Source of the DNA: WS-11 sp964405235
GTDB lineage: Bacteria; Eisenbacteria; RBG-16-71-46
NCBI GenBank assembly: GCA_964405235.1
Contig: CAYONG010000181.1
Span: 1 to 30,467 of the forward strand
Direction: 5' to 3'
DNA length: 30,467 nucleotides
The notes under the pieces are model-generated. The model saw nothing but the letters and a program-made list of their open reading frames with translations. It searched no databases and was not told where the DNA came from. Shown one piece after another: positions 23,036-30,467 of the stretch (the first letter of the stretch is position 1; the number at the start of each line of letters is the position of its first letter). Both the position numbers and the translations under genes were made by a program.

Positions 23036-23602
23036 GTGCGCGTGATCGCAGGAGAGTTCGGTGGTCGCCGGCTGCATGCGCCGCGCGGCGACGGAACGCG
23101 GCCGACGTCCGATCGTGTCCGCGAGGCGCTGTTCATGGCGCTGGAACCGCTGGTGGCACTGAGGGTCGTCGACCTCTATGCCGGGAGCGGGGCGCTCGGC
23201 ATCGAGGCACTCTCGCGCGGGGCCGCATTCGTCGATTTTGTTGAGTCGGGACAGTCGGCGCGCACGGTCCTGTCCGGAAACTTGGCCGCGCTCGGTCTGG
23301 CCGACCGCGGGCGGGTGTGGCCGCTGACGCTTCCGGGCGGGCTCGGTCGATTGGAGGCAGCGCTGGCGGCGGCCGACCTGGTGCTGGCCGACCCGCCCTA
23401 CGGCGGCGGACCGGCGCGCGAGACGTTGCGGGCGCTGGGTCTGCCCGGTCGCCTACGCGCGGGCGCGCGGGTGGTGCTGGAGCATCACGTGAAGGATGAG
23501 TTGCCCGAGCGCTGCGGAGACCTGGCGCGCGCGCGGGAGCGGCACTACGGCGAGACCGCGGTGAGCACCTACCAGGTGATGCGGGAAAGTGGATGCCCGT
23601 GA
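23036..23602 (+). CDS. rsmD: 16S rRNA (guanine966-N2)-methyltransferase RsmD
   Basis: 188 residues from GTG 23036. It uses S-adenosylmethionine to methylate G966 of 16S rRNA. It begins MRVIAGEFGGRRLHAPRG, the RsmD hallmark, followed by TRPTSDRVREALFMAL. The SAM motif DLYAGSGALGIEA is at 46-58 and the catalytic DPPY at 119-122. Length is normal. The next gene is coaD, and rsmD-coaD is a common bacterial pair. Confidence 0.94.
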   Translation: MRVIAGEFGGRRLHAPRGDGTRPTSDRVREALFMALEPLVALRVVDLYAGSGALGIEALSRGAAFVDFVESGQSARTVLSGNLAALGLADRGRVWPLTLPGGLGRLEAALAAADLVLADPPYGGGPARETLRALGLPGRLRAGARVVLEHHVKDELPERCGDLARARERHYGETAVSTYQVMRESGCP

Positions 23603-23622
23603 GAACCCCAGGAGGAGCGGCC

Positions 23623-24213
23623 ATGACGAACCAGCGCGTCGCGTTGTTCCCCGGCACGTTCGACCCCTTCACCCACGGCCATCTGGACCTGACGCGCCGG
23701 GCGGCGCGCCTGTTCGACCGGGTGGTGATCGCGGTGGCCGAGAGCACGACGAAGGGAACCATGTTCGACGCCGACGAGCGCTGCGACATGATCCGCGCCT
23801 GCGTCAAGGGCATGCGCCGGGTGTCGGTCGTCCATTTCCACGACCTGGTGGTGGAATGCGCGCGGCGCGAGGGCGCCCAGGTCATGATCCGAGGACTCCG
23901 TGCGGTGAGCGACTTCGAGTTCGAGTTTCAGATGGCGCTCATGAACCGGCGTCTCGCCCGCGGCATCGAGGTGGCGTTCCTGATGCCCAGTCAACAGTAC
24001 ACCTATCTCAACGCGACCCTGGTGAAGGAGATCGCGCGGATGGGCGGGTCGATTCGCGGGCTGGTCCCGCGCCTGGTCGAGCAGCGACTGCACGCGCGCC
24101 TGCGTCCCGCCCCGGCGGCGACGTCGGGGGGGAAGAAGGCGGGCGCCCCGAGAGGCGGTCGCACGGCCGGGCGCACTGCCGCGGGCGGGGGTGGAAAGAC
24201 GACCGCACGATGA
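23623..24213 (+). CDS. coaD: Phosphopantetheine adenylyltransferase with basic C-terminal tail
   Basis: 196 residues from ATG 23623, chosen for the AGGAGGAG just upstream. It joins 4'-phosphopantetheine and ATP to dephospho-CoA, the fourth step from pantothenate. The nucleotidyl-transfer motif is GTFDPFTHGH (H20). Also visible are MIRGLRAVSDFEFEFQMALM and the C-terminal ATLVKEIARMGGSIRGLVP. CoaD usually ends near residue 160; here a tail of roughly 35 residues rich in Lys, Arg, Gly and Ala follows (TSGGKKAGAPRGGRTAGR). The tail shares its frame with the main body and ends where pta begins (ATGA overlap). Confidence 0.94.
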   Translation: MTNQRVALFPGTFDPFTHGHLDLTRRAARLFDRVVIAVAESTTKGTMFDADERCDMIRACVKGMRRVSVVHFHDLVVECARREGAQVMIRGLRAVSDFEFEFQMALMNRRLARGIEVAFLMPSQQYTYLNATLVKEIARMGGSIRGLVPRLVEQRLHARLRPAPAATSGGKKAGAPRGGRTAGRTAAGGGGKTTAR

Positions 24214-25271
24214 CGTCGGTGCTCGATCGCATACGCCGGCAGGCGCGGCTCGACCCGCGACGGCTGGTGCTGGCCGAAGGGGGCGACGAGCGTGTCGTCC
24301 GCGCGGCCGAACGTCTGACCCGCGGGACGCTCGCTCGGGTGACCTTGATCGGCGATCGCGAGACGGTGCGCGCGACCGCGCGCCGGGCCGAGGTTTCGCT
24401 GGTGGGCGTGCAGGTGCAGGACGCCGCCGACCCGGCCGAGATTGCCCGCACCGCAGAGGCGCTGCGCGCGTCGCGGGGCGACCGGCTCGCCGCGGCCGAC
24501 CGCGACCGCCTTGCCCAGGATCCCCTCTTCCAGGCGGCGGCACGGGTGCGCGAGGGGCTCGCCGACTGTTTCGTCGCCGGCGCCTCGCGCACCACGGCCG
24601 ACGTGCTGCGCGCCGCGATCTGGCTGATCGGCACCGCGCCGGGGGTCTCCACCGTCTCGTCATTCTTCCTCATGGTGCTGCCACCGTCCGCGGTGGCCTC
24701 GGCGGAGCGGGTATTCGTGTTCGCGGACTGCGGCGTGGTGCCCGACCCCACCCCGGCCCAGCTGGCCGAGATCGGCTGCCTCGCAGCTGACCGCTACGAG
24801 CGGATCACCGGGGGTGTGCCGCACACCGCGTTCCTCTCGTTCTCGACCCGCGGCAGCGCCGAGCACCCTCGCGTCGCCAGGGTGCGCGAGGCCCTGGCCC
24901 TCGCCCGGGCGCGCTGTCCCGACCGGCACTTCGACGGAGAGCTGCAGCTCGACGCGGCTGTGGACCCGGTGGTGGCGACGAAGAAGGCGCCCGGGAGCGC
25001 GGTTGCCGGGCACGCCAACGTGCTGATCTTTCCCGACCTCGACGCGGGGAACATCGGTTACAAGCTGGTGCAGCGCCTCGGGGGGGCGGCCGCCTACGGT
25101 CCGATCTTGATGGGGCTCGCCCGCCAGGCGAACGATCTTTCGCGCGGCTGCAGCACCGACGATGTGGTCGAGGTCGCCACCATCGCCTGTGTGCTGAGCG
25201 CCGGCTCTTCCGTCCCCGCCGGGGAGGCGCCCGGGACGTCGCCCCGGGTACGCGCGGGAGGCGGGCGATGA
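24210..25271 (+). CDS. pta: Phosphate acetyltransferase
   Basis: 353 residues from ATG 24210, overlapping the coaD stop. It converts acetyl-CoA and phosphate to acetyl phosphate and CoA. The PTA_PTB domain spans the whole protein: LVLAEGGDERVVRAAERLTR, CFVAGASRTTADVLRAAIWL, the phosphate-site region LSFSTRGSAEHPRVARVREA, and DGELQLDAAVDPVVATKKAP. The C-terminal segment has NVLIFPDLDAGNIGYKLVQR and GLARQANDLSRGCS. It is the short form, without the N-terminal DRTGG domain of enterobacterial Pta. No acetate kinase gene is in the window. The coupling to coaD puts CoA synthesis and a CoA-using enzyme together. Confidence 0.9.
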   Translation: MTSVLDRIRRQARLDPRRLVLAEGGDERVVRAAERLTRGTLARVTLIGDRETVRATARRAEVSLVGVQVQDAADPAEIARTAEALRASRGDRLAAADRDRLAQDPLFQAAARVREGLADCFVAGASRTTADVLRAAIWLIGTAPGVSTVSSFFLMVLPPSAVASAERVFVFADCGVVPDPTPAQLAEIGCLAADRYERITGGVPHTAFLSFSTRGSAEHPRVARVREALALARARCPDRHFDGELQLDAAVDPVVATKKAPGSAVAGHANVLIFPDLDAGNIGYKLVQRLGGAAAYGPILMGLARQANDLSRGCSTDDVVEVATIACVLSAGSSVPAGEAPGTSPRVRAGGGR

Positions 25272-26482
25272 CCCTGCGTCTCTCGGGGCGGGTGTGCGAG
25301 GTCGCCACCTCGGGGACCATGGCGGCCGACGAGCGCATGCAGGCGCTGCGCGCCGCCGGGCGCGACATCGTGAGCCTCGGCGCCGGGCAGCTCGACTTCG
25401 ACACGCCCGCCCCGATCGCCCATGCCGGCGTGGAGGCGATCACGCGCGGACGCACGCGCTACACGCCGGTGGCCGGGACGGTATCGCTGCGGCGGGCGGT
25501 GCGCGCCAAGTTCGAGCACGACAACGGTCTGGTCTATGGCGCCGACGAGGTCATCGTCGGGGCCGGGGCGAAGAGCGTGATCTACCACGCGCTTCTGGCG
25601 TTGGTGGATCCCGGCGACCGGGTCATCGTACCCTCGCCGGCGTGGCCGAGCTACGCCTCGATGGTGACGCTCGCCGGCGGAGTGGTGCAAACGGCGACGC
25701 TCGCGGCGGACGACGGATACCGTCTGACGCCCGCGAGCCTGCGTGCGGCGCTCGCCGCCGCCGCCGGCCGGGCGCGCGGCCTGATCGTGAACTCGCCGCA
25801 CAACCCGACCGGCGCCCTGCTCACGGCCGAGCGGATCGCGGAGCTGGCCGCCGTGGCGCGCGAGGCGGGCCTGTGGGTCATCAGCGACGAGATCTACGAA
25901 ACCCTGGTCTACGACGGCCGATTCGCCAGCGTGGCTGCGGCGGAGGGCATGCGCGGGCGGACCCTGACCGTGAACGGCGTATCCAAGGGGTTCGCGATGA
26001 CCGGTTGGCGCATCGGCTACGCCGGCGGGCCGGCCGAGCTGGTGCGCGCCATGGAATCGCTCCAGAGCCACACCAGCGGCAACCCGAGCAGCGTTTCGCA
26101 GGAGGCGGCCGAGGCCGCGCTTCGGTTGAGCGTCGCCGGCGATCCGACGCTGACGGCAGAGCGGCACCGGGTGCGGGACGCGCTCGAGGCCCGTCGCGAC
26201 CTGGTGTGCCGGGCGCTGGCCGCCATCGTGGGCATAACACTGGTGCGGCCGGCGGGCGCGTTCTACGTGTTCGCCGACGTCTCGCGATACTACGGACGGA
26301 CGCTCGCGGGCCGGACGATCGTCGGCTCAACCGACCTGGCTGAGCACTTGCTTGAACACGCCGGCGTCGCCGTCGTCCCCGGCGCGCTGTTCGGCGACGA
26401 CCGGTGCCTGCGCATCTCGTTCGCCGCTTCGCCCGAAGAGCTGAAAGCAGCGCTTGGGCGCTTCGCGCTCGCGCTGGCCTGA
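25268..26482 (+). CDS. Class I PLP aminotransferase, aspartate aminotransferase type
   Basis: 404-residue PLP enzyme, fold type I, starting in the pta stop (ATGA). Near the start is SLGAGQLDFDTPAP, where most relatives have GEPDFDTP. Other motifs are the PLP phosphate site GAGAKSVIYHALL, VPSPAWPSYA, NSPHNPTGALLT (175-186), SDEIYETLVYDG with the PLP-ring Asp207 and Tyr210, and the Schiff-base lysine K240 in NGVSKGFAMTGWRIGY. The substrate-carboxylate Arg lies near the end (LRISFAAS). These match the bacterial class Ib aspartate aminotransferases; some use prephenate as well, so exact specificity is open. Confidence 0.88.
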   Translation: MTLRLSGRVCEVATSGTMAADERMQALRAAGRDIVSLGAGQLDFDTPAPIAHAGVEAITRGRTRYTPVAGTVSLRRAVRAKFEHDNGLVYGADEVIVGAGAKSVIYHALLALVDPGDRVIVPSPAWPSYASMVTLAGGVVQTATLAADDGYRLTPASLRAALAAAAGRARGLIVNSPHNPTGALLTAERIAELAAVAREAGLWVISDEIYETLVYDGRFASVAAAEGMRGRTLTVNGVSKGFAMTGWRIGYAGGPAELVRAMESLQSHTSGNPSSVSQEAAEAALRLSVAGDPTLTAERHRVRDALEARRDLVCRALAAIVGITLVRPAGAFYVFADVSRYYGRTLAGRTIVGSTDLAEHLLEHAGVAVVPGALFGDDRCLRISFAASPEELKAALGRFALALA

Positions 26483-26501
26483 TCCTTAGGAGACGCGTTC
26501 C

Positions 26502-26945
26502 ATGCCGACCTACGTCTATCGCTGCAAAAAGTGCAAGCACGGCTTCGAGCTGTTCCATAGCATCACCGATGAGGCCGTGAAGCGCTGCCCGCGGTGCCGC
26601 GCGAAAGCCGAGCGCGTTCCCGCCGGCGGGGCAGGCATCCTTTTCAAGGGCTCGGGCTTCTACATCACGGACTACCGGAGCAAGTCCTACAAGGACAAGG
26701 CCAAGCAGGAGAAACCGGGCAGCTCCAAGGGTGACGCTGCGGCAGGCTCGTCCTCGGGCTCATCCGGGGGGGCAACCTCCGGCACGTCGGGAAGTTCATC
26801 CTCCGGCGGTTCAGGAGGCTCCGCTTCCGGCAGCTCCGGAGGTTCGTCCTCCGGCAAGTCCGGAGGTTCGTCTTCCGGCAAGTCCGGAGGATTGTCTTCC
26901 GGCAAGTCCGGAGGTTCCTCCTCCGGCTCACCTGGCGGTGCCTGA
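26502..26945 (+). CDS. FmdB-family zinc-ribbon protein with Gly/Ser repeat tail
   Basis: 147 residues from ATG 26502, with TTAGGAGA upstream. The N-terminal 40 residues are an FmdB/CxxC-CxxC putative regulatory domain: MPTYVYRCKKCKHGFELF, with metal ligands C8, C11, C29 and C32. A second conserved stretch is GGAGILFKGSGFYITDYRSK. The role of these small zinc ribbons is not established. After a lysine-rich hinge (about 67-83) the last 65 residues are nearly all Ser, Gly, Ala and Lys, ending in eight-residue repeats of SSGKSGGS type. The tail should be disordered and flexible. It ends immediately before the next gene's GTG, so the two are probably co-translated. Confidence 0.87.
   Translation: MPTYVYRCKKCKHGFELFHSITDEAVKRCPRCRAKAERVPAGGAGILFKGSGFYITDYRSKSYKDKAKQEKPGSSKGDAAAGSSSGSSGGATSGTSGSSSSGGSGGSASGSSGGSSSGKSGGSSSGKSGGLSSGKSGGSSSGSPGGA
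26838..26933 (+). repeat. 24-bp tandem repeat in the FmdB-like gene tail
   Basis: Four units start at 26838, 26862, 26886 and 26910, with consensus GGAGGTTCGTCTTCCGGCAA followed by GTCC. The first three are nearly identical; the fourth diverges at its end. Each encodes eight residues (GGSSSGKS). The unit length is a multiple of three, so copy-number change keeps the frame. Confidence 0.92.
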
Positions 26946-28922
26946 GTGCCCTCCGGCGCCGCCAGCCTGACGCGCGGCCTGATCGAGACGCACCTGGCGT
27001 CGGCCACCGGGCGGGGGCGCGCGACAGCGCCCGGGGCGGAGATCGCGCTGCGGCTCGACCACGCCCTGATGGACGCCGACGCGGCGTCGCTGGTCTTCCA
27101 GTCGTTCGAATCGAGCGCTGCGGCGAGCGTGGCGGGCGAGATGACACTCGCCTGCGCCGAGTGGCCCATGCCGCCGCCCGCGTTCGAGGCGGGGGACGAA
27201 CTGCTCTACGTGCAGAGTGCCGCGCGACGTTACGGAGTCCACTTCTCGCGCGCGGGCAACGGGCGCGCCCATCACGTCTACGCCGCGTGTTTCGCGGCCC
27301 CCGGGCGTACCGTGCTGTCGTGCGCGTCCGGCTCCGCGGCCGCGGGAGCGATGGGAACGCTGGCCATGCCGGTGAGCGAGGTGGAACTGGCTGCCGCCCT
27401 CGCGGGCGTCCCGCACGCGGCTCGGATGCCGCAGGTGTGGGCCATCCGTCTGGCGGGCACGCTGCCACCCGGCGTCGTGGCGCACGACCTGGTCATGGAC
27501 ATCGCCCGCCGGCTGCCCGGGATTGGCGCGCACCCGGTCGCGCTCGAGTACTGCGGGCCGGGCGTGGCCACGCTCACCCAGGAGGAGCGCTTCACCGTCG
27601 CCCGGCTGGGGGCGGTGCTCGGGCTCCCGCCGGCCGTCTTCCCTTCGGACGAGGTGACAAGGGGTTGGCTCAAGGCTCAGGGACGCGAGCCGGACTGGAA
27701 GCCGCTCGCGGGTCACCCCGAGGCGGATGCCGTACGGGTATTCGAGATTCATCTCGACGCGCTGGAACCGAAGGTGGTGCGCGCGATTGAGGGCACGGAT
27801 CCGCTCCAGGTGTGCGAGGTGACGGGTGTCCCGGTTGGCCGAGTGGTCCTGGGCGCCGATTCCGGGCTCGCCGACCTGCTGCTGGTCGCCGGGGCGTTGG
27901 GCGGTCGCCAGGTCGCGGCGGGCGTCGAGTTGGTGGTGGTCCCGGGGAGCCATCAGATCCGCGCGACGCTGGGCGCGTGCGGGGCGCTCGGGGCACTGAG
28001 CAGCGGCGGCGCACGGATCGTGGATGCGGAAGCGCTGCTCGCCCCGGGCCCGAGGGCGTACGTGGGCGCGGGGGTCGTCCTCATCTGCGGCGCCTCGCCC
28101 GTTGTCTGCGGCCATGCCCGGACGGTGTTCCGCGCCGGTCCCGCCGTCGCCGTCGCCTCGGCGCTCGCGGGCCGCATCGCAGATCCGCGCGAGTTACCGC
28201 CGCCGGCGTTGCCGTTCCCGCTGCCGGATCGCTTCATCCCCTGCGAGGTGGTGTCGCCGAAGCCGGCGGCCGCGCGGGCTGTGATCGAAATCGTACGCGG
28301 GGCCGCGATCCGGCCATTGCCGTCGATGTCGCCACTGGTCACCACGCTGCGCGGGGTCGTGCTGCAACGGTTCCCCGACCGGGTGAACACCGACGACGCG
28401 CTGCCCGGTGGACCGCGCGTGTGGCGGCATCGCGGTGATCTCGCGGCGATGGCGGAACATCTCTACGCCGGCCTCGATCCGACGTTCGCTGCGCGGGCGC
28501 GCGCGCTGGGGGGCGGGTTCGTGGTCGCCGGCGCCGACTACGGCATCGGGCCCCATCGACCCCACGTCGTGCTGGCGCTGGTGGCGCTCGGCGTGCGTGC
28601 GGTGATCGCGACGTCGTTCGCGCCCGGGCACCGCGCCGAGATGATCCGGCACGGCGTGCTGCCGCTGAGGCGGCCGGCCGCCGGGGATCCCGGGGACCCC
28701 GGCGAGCTCGCGATCGGAGACGAGCTGGAAATCCCGGGGCTCCCCGACATGCTCGAGCGCAACAAGCCGCTGGTGGTGCGGGATCTCACGCGCGGCACGC
28801 AGCTCACGCTCCACCACGAATTGACCGAGCGCGAGATCGAGCTGGTGCGTGCGGGCGGACTCCTGGCCGCCGGCGCCCGCGCGGGCGCCCCCGCGGGCGT
28901 CCCAGTGCCTCCGACGCCGTGA
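26946..28922 (+). CDS. Aconitase-family protein lacking Fe-S ligands and most catalytic residues (putative pseudo-aconitase)
   Basis: 658 residues from GTG 26946, directly after the previous stop. It aligns end to end with monomeric aconitases of the Aquifex/Geobacter type. Shared marks are LTRGLIETHL, RYGVHFSRAGNG (96-107), MGTLAM (136-141), EYCGPGVATL (201-210), VFPSDEVTR (231-239), VVPGSHQIRATL (331-342), NTDDALPGG (481-489), a swivel domain at 515-575 with SFAPGHRAEMIRHGVLPL, and a tail LTEREIELVRAGGLL. The active site is rewritten. The DSHT motif is SCASGS (125-130). The cysteine of GSCTN is replaced in LGADSG (302-307, D305). The CGPC pair is absent around 360-370 (AEALLAPGP). NYGxGSSREH is DYGIGPHRPH (531-540). 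It should bind no 4Fe-4S cluster and not catalyse citrate isomerisation. Its function is unknown. Neighbours are fmdB and obgE. Confidence 0.85.
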   Translation: MPSGAASLTRGLIETHLASATGRGRATAPGAEIALRLDHALMDADAASLVFQSFESSAAASVAGEMTLACAEWPMPPPAFEAGDELLYVQSAARRYGVHFSRAGNGRAHHVYAACFAAPGRTVLSCASGSAAAGAMGTLAMPVSEVELAAALAGVPHAARMPQVWAIRLAGTLPPGVVAHDLVMDIARRLPGIGAHPVALEYCGPGVATLTQEERFTVARLGAVLGLPPAVFPSDEVTRGWLKAQGREPDWKPLAGHPEADAVRVFEIHLDALEPKVVRAIEGTDPLQVCEVTGVPVGRVVLGADSGLADLLLVAGALGGRQVAAGVELVVVPGSHQIRATLGACGALGALSSGGARIVDAEALLAPGPRAYVGAGVVLICGASPVVCGHARTVFRAGPAVAVASALAGRIADPRELPPPALPFPLPDRFIPCEVVSPKPAAARAVIEIVRGAAIRPLPSMSPLVTTLRGVVLQRFPDRVNTDDALPGGPRVWRHRGDLAAMAEHLYAGLDPTFAARARALGGGFVVAGADYGIGPHRPHVVLALVALGVRAVIATSFAPGHRAEMIRHGVLPLRRPAAGDPGDPGELAIGDELEIPGLPDMLERNKPLVVRDLTRGTQLTLHHELTEREIELVRAGGLLAAGARAGAPAGVPVPPTP

Positions 28923-28950
28923 GCGACGGGCCGCGGGAAAGGGGAGCATC

Positions 28951-29955
28951 ATGCTGATCGACCTGGCGCGCATCCACGTCATCGCCGGTAATGGCGGCGA
29001 CGGTTGCGTCAGCTTCCGGCGCGAGAAGTACGTGCCCAAGGGAGGGCCCGATGGCGGCGACGGGGGGCATGGCGGGAGCGTGACGCTGGCGGTGGACGTG
29101 CACGTCCGCACGCTCCTTGACTGCCGTGAGGCCCCTCGCTACCGTGCCGATTCCGGGCGCCCCGGATCGGGCAACAATCGCACCGGGAAGGATGGCGAGG
29201 ACATCGTGATCAAGGTTCCCCCCGGCACCGTGGTGAAGGACGCCGAGAGCGGCACGGTCCTGGCCGACCTGCTCGAGCTGGGCGCCACCTGGGCGGCAGC
29301 CAGCGGCGGCCGTGGCGGCCGCGGCAACGCCCGCTTCGCCACCGCCACGCACCAGGCGCCGCGGCGCGCCGATCCCGGCGTGCCCGGCGAGGAGCGCTGG
29401 CTCGAGTTCGAGCTCAAGCTGATCGCCGACGTTGGTCTTGTCGGCCTGCCGAACGCCGGCAAGTCGACGCTCCTTTCCCGCATCAGCCGCGCGCGGCCGC
29501 GCATCGCCGAGTACCCGTTCACGACCCTCGAGCCGAATCTGGGCATCGTCGTGCGTGATCCGGAGCGGCAGTTCGTGGTGGCGGACCTTCCGGGGCTGAT
29601 CGAGGGCGCCCATGCAGGCAAGGGGCTGGGCCTCGAGTTCCTGCGCCACGTCGAGCGCACACGGGTGCTGGTGTTCCTGCTCGATGTCACCCGCTCCGAC
29701 CCGGCCGAAGATCTCCGGATGCTCGAGAACGAGCTGGCGCGCTACAGTGGGGCGCTGGCGGATAAGCCGCGGCTGGTGACGCTCACCAAGGCTGACGTTC
29801 TGCCGGCCGACGAGCGGGCCGGGGCGCCGGCGCGGGCCGGGCTGCCCGGGGCGCTCCTCATCAGCGCGCATTCGGGCGCCGGCATGGATGCCTGGCTCGA
29901 GGCAACCTGGCGGCTGATCGGGGCGTCGCAGACACCGCAGGGGGCGACCGGATGA
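28951..29955 (+). CDS. obgE: Obg/CgtA GTPase
   Basis: 334-residue essential GTPase that binds 50S ribosomal particles and takes part in ribosome maturation and stress control. ATG 28951 follows AAAGGGGAG. The Obg domain (1-158) has glycine-rich loops (VIAGNGGDGCVSFRREKYV, GGPDGGDGGHGGSV, ASGGRGGRGNARFATA). The G domain has G1 GLPNAGKST (165-173), switch TTLEPNLGIV, G3 DLPG (212-215), G4 TKAD (279-282, Thr for the usual Asn) and G5 SAHSG (305-309). There is no C-terminal OCT domain, so it is a minimal Obg. It overlaps the next gene by ATGA. Confidence 0.96.
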   Translation: MLIDLARIHVIAGNGGDGCVSFRREKYVPKGGPDGGDGGHGGSVTLAVDVHVRTLLDCREAPRYRADSGRPGSGNNRTGKDGEDIVIKVPPGTVVKDAESGTVLADLLELGATWAAASGGRGGRGNARFATATHQAPRRADPGVPGEERWLEFELKLIADVGLVGLPNAGKSTLLSRISRARPRIAEYPFTTLEPNLGIVVRDPERQFVVADLPGLIEGAHAGKGLGLEFLRHVERTRVLVFLLDVTRSDPAEDLRMLENELARYSGALADKPRLVTLTKADVLPADERAGAPARAGLPGALLISAHSGAGMDAWLEATWRLIGASQTPQGATG

Positions 29956-30467
29956 GCGACGACAGTTTCACTCAGGGCAAGCCCTTCGACGTGCTCAACT
30001 CGCGCGGGCTCACCGGCAAGCGCGAGTACGTCCGCAGCCTCGAGCAGCGGTCCGATGACGAGGCCCTCTCGCTCCTGATCGAGTGCCTGTGCGACGAATC
30101 CTGGTACCTGCGCGACCAGGCCGAGCAGGCGCTCGCGCGCATCGGGCCCGACGTGGCGGTCGTGCTGTTGCCGCTGCTCGAGCAGGGGCTGTGGTTCACG
30201 CGCACCAGTGCCGCCCGGGTGCTCGGGGGCTTCGGCCACCGCCCGGCGGTGCCGGGGCTCATGCGCCTGGGCGAGGACGCGAACGAGACGGTGGCGGGCG
30301 CGGCGCGCGACGCGCTGGTCGCCATCGGTCGGGCGGGCGGATCGATCCGTCTCGCGCAGGCGCTCCACGGACTTCCCCCGGACACGCGCCGGCGCCGCTT
30401 CGATGAGATCGCGACCGAGGACCGCCATCTCGGCGAGCGCATCGCCCGGATGATGCGAAATGAGGAG
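29952..30467 (+). CDS. HEAT-repeat protein (cut by right window edge)
   Basis: 172 residues visible from ATG 29952 with no stop before the edge. After an N-terminal segment (GKPFDVLNSRGLTGKREYV), alpha-helical pairs of HEAT/PBS-lyase type appear: LLIECLCDESWYLRDQAEQA, then PLLEQGLWFTRTSAARVLGG, then GLMRLGEDANETVAGAARDA. Such repeats form a curved protein-binding solenoid. There is no signal peptide, so it is probably cytoplasmic. Coupling to obgE suggests co-expression; no function can be assigned. Confidence 0.82.
   Translation, partial: MSDDSFTQGKPFDVLNSRGLTGKREYVRSLEQRSDDEALSLLIECLCDESWYLRDQAEQALARIGPDVAVVLLPLLEQGLWFTRTSAARVLGGFGHRPAVPGLMRLGEDANETVAGAARDALVAIGRAGGSIRLAQALHGLPPDTRRRRFDEIATEDRHLGERIARMMRNEE

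Noticed and set aside
28000..28130. Frameshift as the explanation for missing aconitase cysteines
   Set aside because: Conserved segments before (VVPGSHQIRATL) and after (AVAVASALAGRIADP) the missing CGPC motif are in the same frame, so the change is by substitution.

Overview
The window is high-GC bacterial DNA with tightly packed genes, many start/stop overlaps (ATGA, GTGA, TAGTG) and frequent GTG starts. A secretin, an outer-membrane barrel, LolA/LolB-like proteins and a lipobox protein show a Gram-negative, two-membrane cell. Gene order in the pilus block follows the Myxococcus/Geobacter type. The Ser/Thr kinase with a TolB-like module and the monomeric-aconitase relative suggest an uncultured lineage such as Eisenbacteria or Gemmatimonadota-like bacteria. 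That placement is an inference from family resemblance and is not proven here.

Region 1 (1-4486): a minus-strand membrane Ser/Thr kinase runs off the left edge and carries a 71-residue in-frame tandem duplication inside its catalytic domain. Divergent from it lie an ECF-transporter S-component-like membrane protein, a plug-less TonB-receptor-like barrel, and a ComEA-type helix-hairpin-helix protein.

Region 2 (4487-20800): a nearly complete type IV pilus (T4aP) locus in the order pilB, pilT, pilC, pilS, pilR, pilA1, pilA2, ABC exporter ATPase and permease (PilH/PilI of Myxococcus), TPR protein, pilM, pilN, pilO, pilP, pilQ. PilB and PilT are the extension and retraction motors, PilC the platform, PilMNOP the alignment complex and PilQ the secretin. 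PilS/PilR is a sigma54-dependent two-component system. Sigma54 (-24/-12) promoter motifs with exact spacing lie before pilB, pilA1, pilA2 and pilH, with a weaker one before pilM, so PilSR may control the whole locus and not only the pilin. No prepilin peptidase (pilD) or minor pilins are in the window.

Region 3 (20834-26482): housekeeping genes. These are aroK directly after pilQ, a LolB/DUF4292-like lipoprotein and a LolA-like carrier, then rsmD, coaD, a phosphate acetyltransferase and a class I aminotransferase.

Region 4 (26502-30467): an FmdB-type zinc ribbon with a Gly/Ser repeat tail, a 658-residue aconitase-family protein, the GTPase Obg, and a HEAT-repeat protein that runs off the right edge. 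The aconitase-family protein keeps the whole fold signature but has lost all three Fe-S cysteines and most active-site residues. It is the most unusual gene in the window.
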